Origin: Candidatus Gastranaerophilales bacterium
GTDB lineage: Bacteria > Cyanobacteriota > Vampirovibrionia > Gastranaerophilales > Gastranaerophilaceae
DNA length: 64,000 bases
NCBI GenBank assembly: GCA_944326545.1
Contig: CALVEH010000001.1
Location: 73,422 to 137,421, forward strand
Direction: 5' to 3'
Shown here piece by piece: positions 60,894 through 64,000 of the stretch (within the stretch, counting starts at the first letter, position 1; every line of letters begins with the position of its first letter). The notes under the pieces were generated by a model. It was not told the origin of the DNA. It searched no databases and saw only the letters and a program-made list of their open reading frames with translations. A program made the position numbers and the translations under genes.

Positions 60894-62123
60894 TTGAAAA
60901 CTATATTAAAAAAACACTGGTTAACAGCATTAACACTTATTATGGTTATAGTTGCAGGTGCAATCACAAACTCTGCAGGAGTTTTTGCATCATCACCTCA
61001 ACAACTTTATGACCAAGTTTGGAAGCTTGTAAACTCAAAATATGTTGATCACACAAACAACCAACAAGACTGGAAACGTTGGAAATGCAAATACGATAAA
61101 GTAATAAAAACTGATGAAGACGCTTACGTAGCTATTCAAACAATGCTCGCAAGTTTAAACGATCCATATACAAAATTTTTAGACCCAAAAGAGTTTGAAG
61201 ATGAAACAAGCTCAATCAAAGGGTCATTAAAAGGGATTGGGGTTCAAATAGGTTTGAGAGAAGGCAAGCTTCTCATCATTGCACCTATAGAAGATACCCC
61301 CGGAGAAAAAGCAGGTTTGTTAGCAGAAGACGAAATTCTTGAAATTGACGGCAAATCTACAAAAGGTATCACTATAGACAAGGCTGCAGACAGCATAAGA
61401 GGTGAAGAAGGTACATATGTAACTCTATTGATTAAACGTAAAAACCAACCTAATAAAGAATATAAAATCAAACGTGCTGAAATTGAAATAAAATCAGTTT
61501 CAACAAAAATTCCTGAAAAAGCAAAGCTGGACAACAACGTAGGTTATATAAGACTCAGTTCTTTTATCAGCAAAAACGCAACAGGAGAATTTGAGGCTGC
61601 TTTAAACCAATACAAAGATAAAAAAGGTTATATCATTGACCTTCGTTCTAACCCGGGCGGACTTTTAAGCAATGCTATTTTGATTTCAGATATGTTCTTA
61701 GACGGTGGAATCATCGTAAGCACAGTTGATAGAGACGGTTATAAAGAAACCACTCGTGCTACAAGAAAATATGTAACAGACAAACCAATCGTAATTCTTA
61801 TCAACAAAGGCAGTGCTTCTGCCAGTGAAATTTTCTCAGGCGCAATGAAAGACAACAAACGTGCTTTACTCGTTGGAGAAAACACTTTTGGTAAAGGTTT
61901 GGTTCAAGAAGTTAATAAACTTATGGGCGGATCAGGCGCAAACATCACAATCCAAAAATATTTGACACCTAACGGAACAGATATAAACAAAAAAGGCATT
62001 GCACCTGATGTAACAGTTGAATTGACAGAAGATGACATAAAAAATAAAAATGATGTACAACTTCAAAAAGCAAATGAACTGTTAGTTCAAATGATTAAAA
62101 ATCAAAGTGTTTGCGTAAAATAA
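60894..62123 (+). CDS. ctpA: C-terminal processing protease (S41)
   Basis: This 409-residue protease trims or degrades periplasmic proteins from the C-terminus. A signal peptide (WLTALTLIMVIVAGAITNSA, before GVFA) leads to a PDZ domain (SIKGSLKGIGVQIGLREGKL, AGLLAEDEILEIDGKSTKGI). The tail-specific protease core has VGYIRLSSF, YIIDLRSNPGGLLSNA and INKGSASASEIFSGAM with the catalytic serine. TFGKGLVQ holds the catalytic lysine. The TTG start follows GAGG spaced 8 bases; the nearby ATG at 60888 hits a stop at once. Repeat copy C lies in its 5' region. Confidence 0.92.
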   Translation: MKTILKKHWLTALTLIMVIVAGAITNSAGVFASSPQQLYDQVWKLVNSKYVDHTNNQQDWKRWKCKYDKVIKTDEDAYVAIQTMLASLNDPYTKFLDPKEFEDETSSIKGSLKGIGVQIGLREGKLLIIAPIEDTPGEKAGLLAEDEILEIDGKSTKGITIDKAADSIRGEEGTYVTLLIKRKNQPNKEYKIKRAEIEIKSVSTKIPEKAKLDNNVGYIRLSSFISKNATGEFEAALNQYKDKKGYIIDLRSNPGGLLSNAILISDMFLDGGIIVSTVDRDGYKETTRATRKYVTDKPIVILINKGSASASEIFSGAMKDNKRALLVGENTFGKGLVQEVNKLMGGSGANITIQKYLTPNGTDINKKGIAPDVTVELTEDDIKNKNDVQLQKANELLVQMIKNQSVCVK

Positions 62124-62134
62124 TTACAAATCAT

Positions 62135-62175
62135 AAAAAACAGCCTCTTTAACAAAATAAAGAGGTTGTTTTTTA
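62135..62175. terminator. Terminator between ctpA and small HTH gene
   Basis: AACAGCCTCTTT (62139-62150) pairs with AAAGAGGTTGTT (62159-62170) with one G-T pair, and T runs follow on both strands. Confidence 0.82.
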
Positions 62176-62379
62176 TTTCTTTTCAAACTTGATAGAATAC
62201 CCTAATTTATCAAGAATCATTTCCAACTCATTAAAATTAGCAGTACCTTTTTTTAATTTTGTTGAAAGATTTTGCACAGAGTACGGTTTTTGTTTTTTCT
62301 CACCGATGTATTCAGCTAACTGTGTTAATGTCACAGCATTGTCTATCGCAAGTTTTTTTATTTCATTTCCTAAGCTCAT
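62173..62379 (-). CDS. Small XRE/Cro-like helix-turn-helix protein
   Basis: This 68-residue protein is mostly an HTH: NEIKKLAIDNAVTLTQLAEY, then KKQKPYSVQNLSTKLKKGTA as second and recognition helix, and ELEMILDKLGYSIKFEKK at the end. That size and order fit small Cro/XRE-like DNA-binding proteins, including antitoxins. It faces a small acidic gene (62506) with a perfect 15-bp inverted repeat between them (62437-62480), a possible binding site. Confidence 0.7.
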   Translation of the reverse strand: MSLGNEIKKLAIDNAVTLTQLAEYIGEKKQKPYSVQNLSTKLKKGTANFNELEMILDKLGYSIKFEKK

Positions 62380-62436
62380 AATTAAAAATTATACTAATAT
62401 TTGAATTTTAAAATAATATTTTATACCTTTGTTGAT

Positions 62437-62480
62437 GTTTTTAAATTATTGTTTTAAAATTAAAGCAATAATTTAAAAAC
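62437..62480. promoter_or_regulatory. Perfect 15-bp inverted repeat, possible operator
   Basis: GTTTTTAAATTATTG (62437-62451) and CAATAATTTAAAAAC (62466-62480) are exact complements separated by 14 bases. The site lies between the HTH gene (start 62379) and the divergent small gene at 62506. It could bind the HTH dimer or form an RNA hairpin. Confidence 0.5.
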
Positions 62481-62505
62481 GTAAAGCTTTAAAAAATAAG
62501 ACCGT

Positions 62506-62703
62506 ATGAATAAACAAAAAATTACAGATACAATATTTAATTTTGAAACCTATTTAACAGAAGTTGACGAATTTTTGGAAATAATTACAGACGTATGTGA
62601 AAATGCAAGTATTTCTGATAAAACGGCAGCAAAGATATTATTTATTACAGATTTGTTTAAAGATAAAAATAATAAAGCTTGGGATTTTATACATTACGAC
62701 TGA
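62506..62703 (+). CDS. Small acidic hypothetical protein
   Basis: This 65-residue protein is acidic and helical (FETYLTEVDEFLEIITDVCE, then ISDKTAAKILFITDLFKDKN) with a WDFIHYD end. No family is recognised. No clear ribosome site is seen. Its placement opposite a small HTH gene, with a palindrome between them, hints at a two-gene module such as toxin-antitoxin, but the sequence shows no toxin motif. Confidence 0.5.
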   Translation: MNKQKITDTIFNFETYLTEVDEFLEIITDVCENASISDKTAAKILFITDLFKDKNNKAWDFIHYD

Positions 62704-62760
62704 AAAAGTTATTATCATTTAAAATATTGTCAGATAGCCCTTGGTTAACAAGTTTTTATT

Positions 62761-62788
62761 TTGTTATAAATTATTTTTTAACTATAAT
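62761..62788 (+). promoter_or_regulatory. Promoter for leuS
   Basis: TTGTTA (62761-62766) and TATAAT (62783-62788) are spaced by 16 bases. A GGTGG box at 62811-62815 lies 7 bases before the GTG start at 62823. Confidence 0.6.
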
Positions 62789-62822
62789 TAAACAGTAGGT
62801 TAATTATATAGGTGGATAAACA

Positions 62823-64000
62823 GTGATAAAAGAACAATATTTTCCTCAAGAAATTGAAAAAAACTGGCAAAAAGTTTGGGAAGATAACAATTTTGGAAAA
62901 ACTTACGATGATTCTGACAAACCAAAATACTATGCGTTATCAATGTTCCCATACCCGTCAGGCAAATTACACATGGGACACGTTAGAAACTACACAATTA
63001 CCGACGTAATTGCTCGTTTCAAAAAAATGCACGGTTTTAACGTGCTTCACCCGATAGGATGGGACAGCTTCGGATTGCCTGCAGAAAACGCAGCTATTCA
63101 ACACGGAGAAAGCCCTGAAAAATGGACTGATGAAAATATTTCTTATATGAAAATGCAACTGAAAAAACTCGGTCTTATGTATGACTGGGACAGAGAAGTT
63201 GCAACTTGCAAACCTGACTACTACAAATGGACTCAATGGCTGTTTTTGCAACTATACAAAAAAGGTCTTGCATATAAAAAAGAAGCAGCTGTTAACTGGT
63301 GCGATCAGTGTGCAACAGTACTTGCAAATGAACAAGTAATCGACGGCAAATGTTGGAGATGCGACAGCGTTGTTGAGAAAAAATATTTGTCACAATGGTT
63401 CTTAAAAATCACCGATTATGCAGAACAACTTTTGCAAGATATTGATAAGCTAGAAGGCTGGCCTGACAGCGTAAAAATAATGCAAAAAAACTGGATTGGT
63501 AAATCAGAAGGTGCTATTTTCAGATTCAAAGTTAAAGAAATCGAAGGACTCGAAGTTCCTGTATACACAACAAGACCTGACACAGTTCACGGTATTACCT
63601 ACCTTGTTGTAGCACCTGAATACAAAGATATTGAAAAATTAACAACTCCAGAAAATAAAGAAGCTGTTGAAGCATACAGAGCTAACGCTCGAAAAATGAC
63701 AGAAATCGAAAGACTTTCTACAGAACGTGTAAAAACTGGTGTTCCTCTTGGTACACACTGTATCAATCCGTTCACAGGAGAAGAGTTCCCATTATGGACG
63801 GCAGATTATGCTCTTGTAGAATACGGAACAGGTGCTGTTATGGCTGTACCTACACACGATGAAAGAGATTTTGATTTTGCTAAAAAATACAATCTGCCAA
63901 TGAAGGTTGTTATCCAAAACCCTGAAAATCCTTCAGATTGCAAAGATGCAGCTTATACAGAACCTGGTGTTCTTATAAATTCTAACGAATTTAACGGAAT
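62823..64000 (+). CDS. leuS: Leucine--tRNA ligase, 5' part (runs off the window)
   Basis: The open frame from the GTG at 62823 to the window end covers about 392 residues of a class I synthetase that charges tRNA-Leu. It has [16 protein letters not shown] with the HIGH-type motif (HMGH 50-53), [20 protein letters not shown] and a zinc-type stretch WCDQC...[23 protein letters not shown] opens the CP1 editing domain. The bacterial LeuRS usually has about 850 residues, so more than half lies beyond position 64000. There is no frameshift in the visible part. Confidence 0.94.
   Translation, partial: MIKEQYFPQEIEKNWQKVWEDNNFGKTYDDSDKPKYYALSMFPYPSGKLHMGHVRNYTITDVIARFKKMHGFNVLHPIGWDSFGLPAENAAIQHGESPEKWTDENISYMKMQLKKLGLMYDWDREVATCKPDYYKWTQWLFLQLYKKGLAYKKEAAVNWCDQCATVLANEQVIDGKCWRCDSVVEKKYLSQWFLKITDYAEQLLQDIDKLEGWPDSVKIMQKNWIGKSEGAIFRFKVKEIEGLEVPVYTTRPDTVHGITYLVVAPEYKDIEKLTTPENKEAVEAYRANARKMTEIERLSTERVKTGVPLGTHCINPFTGEEFPLWTADYALVEYGTGAVMAVPTHDERDFDFAKKYNLPMKVVIQNPENPSDCKDAAYTEPGVLINSNEFNG

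Noticed and set aside
62704-62822. T-box or other riboswitch before leuS
   Set aside because: The leader from the promoter at 62761-62788 to the start is about 30 bases, too short for a T-box, and no specifier or terminator stem is present.
1-64000. CRISPR array
   Set aside because: No set of regularly spaced identical short repeats was seen; the only repeats found are the three-copy element and local palindromes.
1-64000. Insertion sequence or transposase gene
   Set aside because: No transposase-like protein or terminal inverted repeat pair bounding a gene was seen.

Overview
The window is AT-rich (roughly one third G+C by eye), gene-dense and bacterial. CMP-KDO synthesis (KdsA, KdsB) points to a Gram-negative, LPS-bearing cell. 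DapF points to DAP-type peptidoglycan. Two PilT-type ATPases point to type IV pili, and ComF plus ComEC to natural-transformation machinery. Several proteins of unknown function share a short N-terminal Ser-Phe motif. Together with the gene content this fits a gut-type non-photosynthetic cyanobacterial relative (Vampirovibrionia/Melainabacteria, Gastranaerophilales). That assignment is inference from protein character; no rRNA gene lies in the window.

Layout. Positions 1-2870 look accessory: a superinfection-immunity-type membrane protein, two unknown proteins and a WG-repeat protein, ending at a tRNA-Gly. From 2.9 to 14 kb come CCA transferase, a primary-type sigma factor, YraN, a tandem pair of WYL-type regulators, an activase-type Fe-S protein, two adjacent lineage-type membrane proteins, Hsp20 and small unknown genes. 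A long plus-strand run at 14.0-23.2 kb carries pilT, recO, deoC, murF, mraY, murD, ftsW, murG and an FtsB/DivIC-like gene. This is DNA repair and nucleoside salvage fused to a partial division/cell-wall cluster. At 23.6-25.2 kb sits a two-gene proton-channel/OmpA pair resembling ZorAB or MotAB. Then follow comF, rseP, a matrixin-type protease, a second pilT, kdsA, adenine deaminase, a lipoprotein, a BlaI-type repressor and a CHASE2-GGDEF cyclase. A histidine kinase with an unusual REC/degenerate-GGDEF/REC regulator, kdsB and ruvB come next. From 39.7 to 51 kb there is a minus-strand run (NIF3, coaBC, trpS, comEC, gatB) interrupted by convergent long coiled-coil proteins. The right end holds dapF, an orphan peptide-ABC ATPase, PPDK, glutaredoxin, fixC-fixX, recJ, ctpA, a small HTH gene facing a small unknown gene, and the 5' part of leuS, which runs off the window.

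How it fits together. The housekeeping content covers cell wall (MurF, MraY, MurD, MurG, FtsW, DapF), outer membrane (KdsA, KdsB), recombination and uptake (RecO, RecJ, RuvB, ComEC, ComF), translation (tRNA-Gly, CCA enzyme, TrpS, LeuS, GatB) and envelope proteolysis (RseP, CtpA). The least explained material is: a dispersed non-coding repeat in three copies (8847, 25227, 60657), two of them abutting start codons with 50 of 51 bases identical although about 52 kb apart; the isolated stator-like pair; the Ser-Phe-motif membrane and coiled-coil proteins; possible leaderless promoters at the kinase and matrixin genes; and a perfect 15-bp inverted repeat between two small divergent genes at 62.4 kb.
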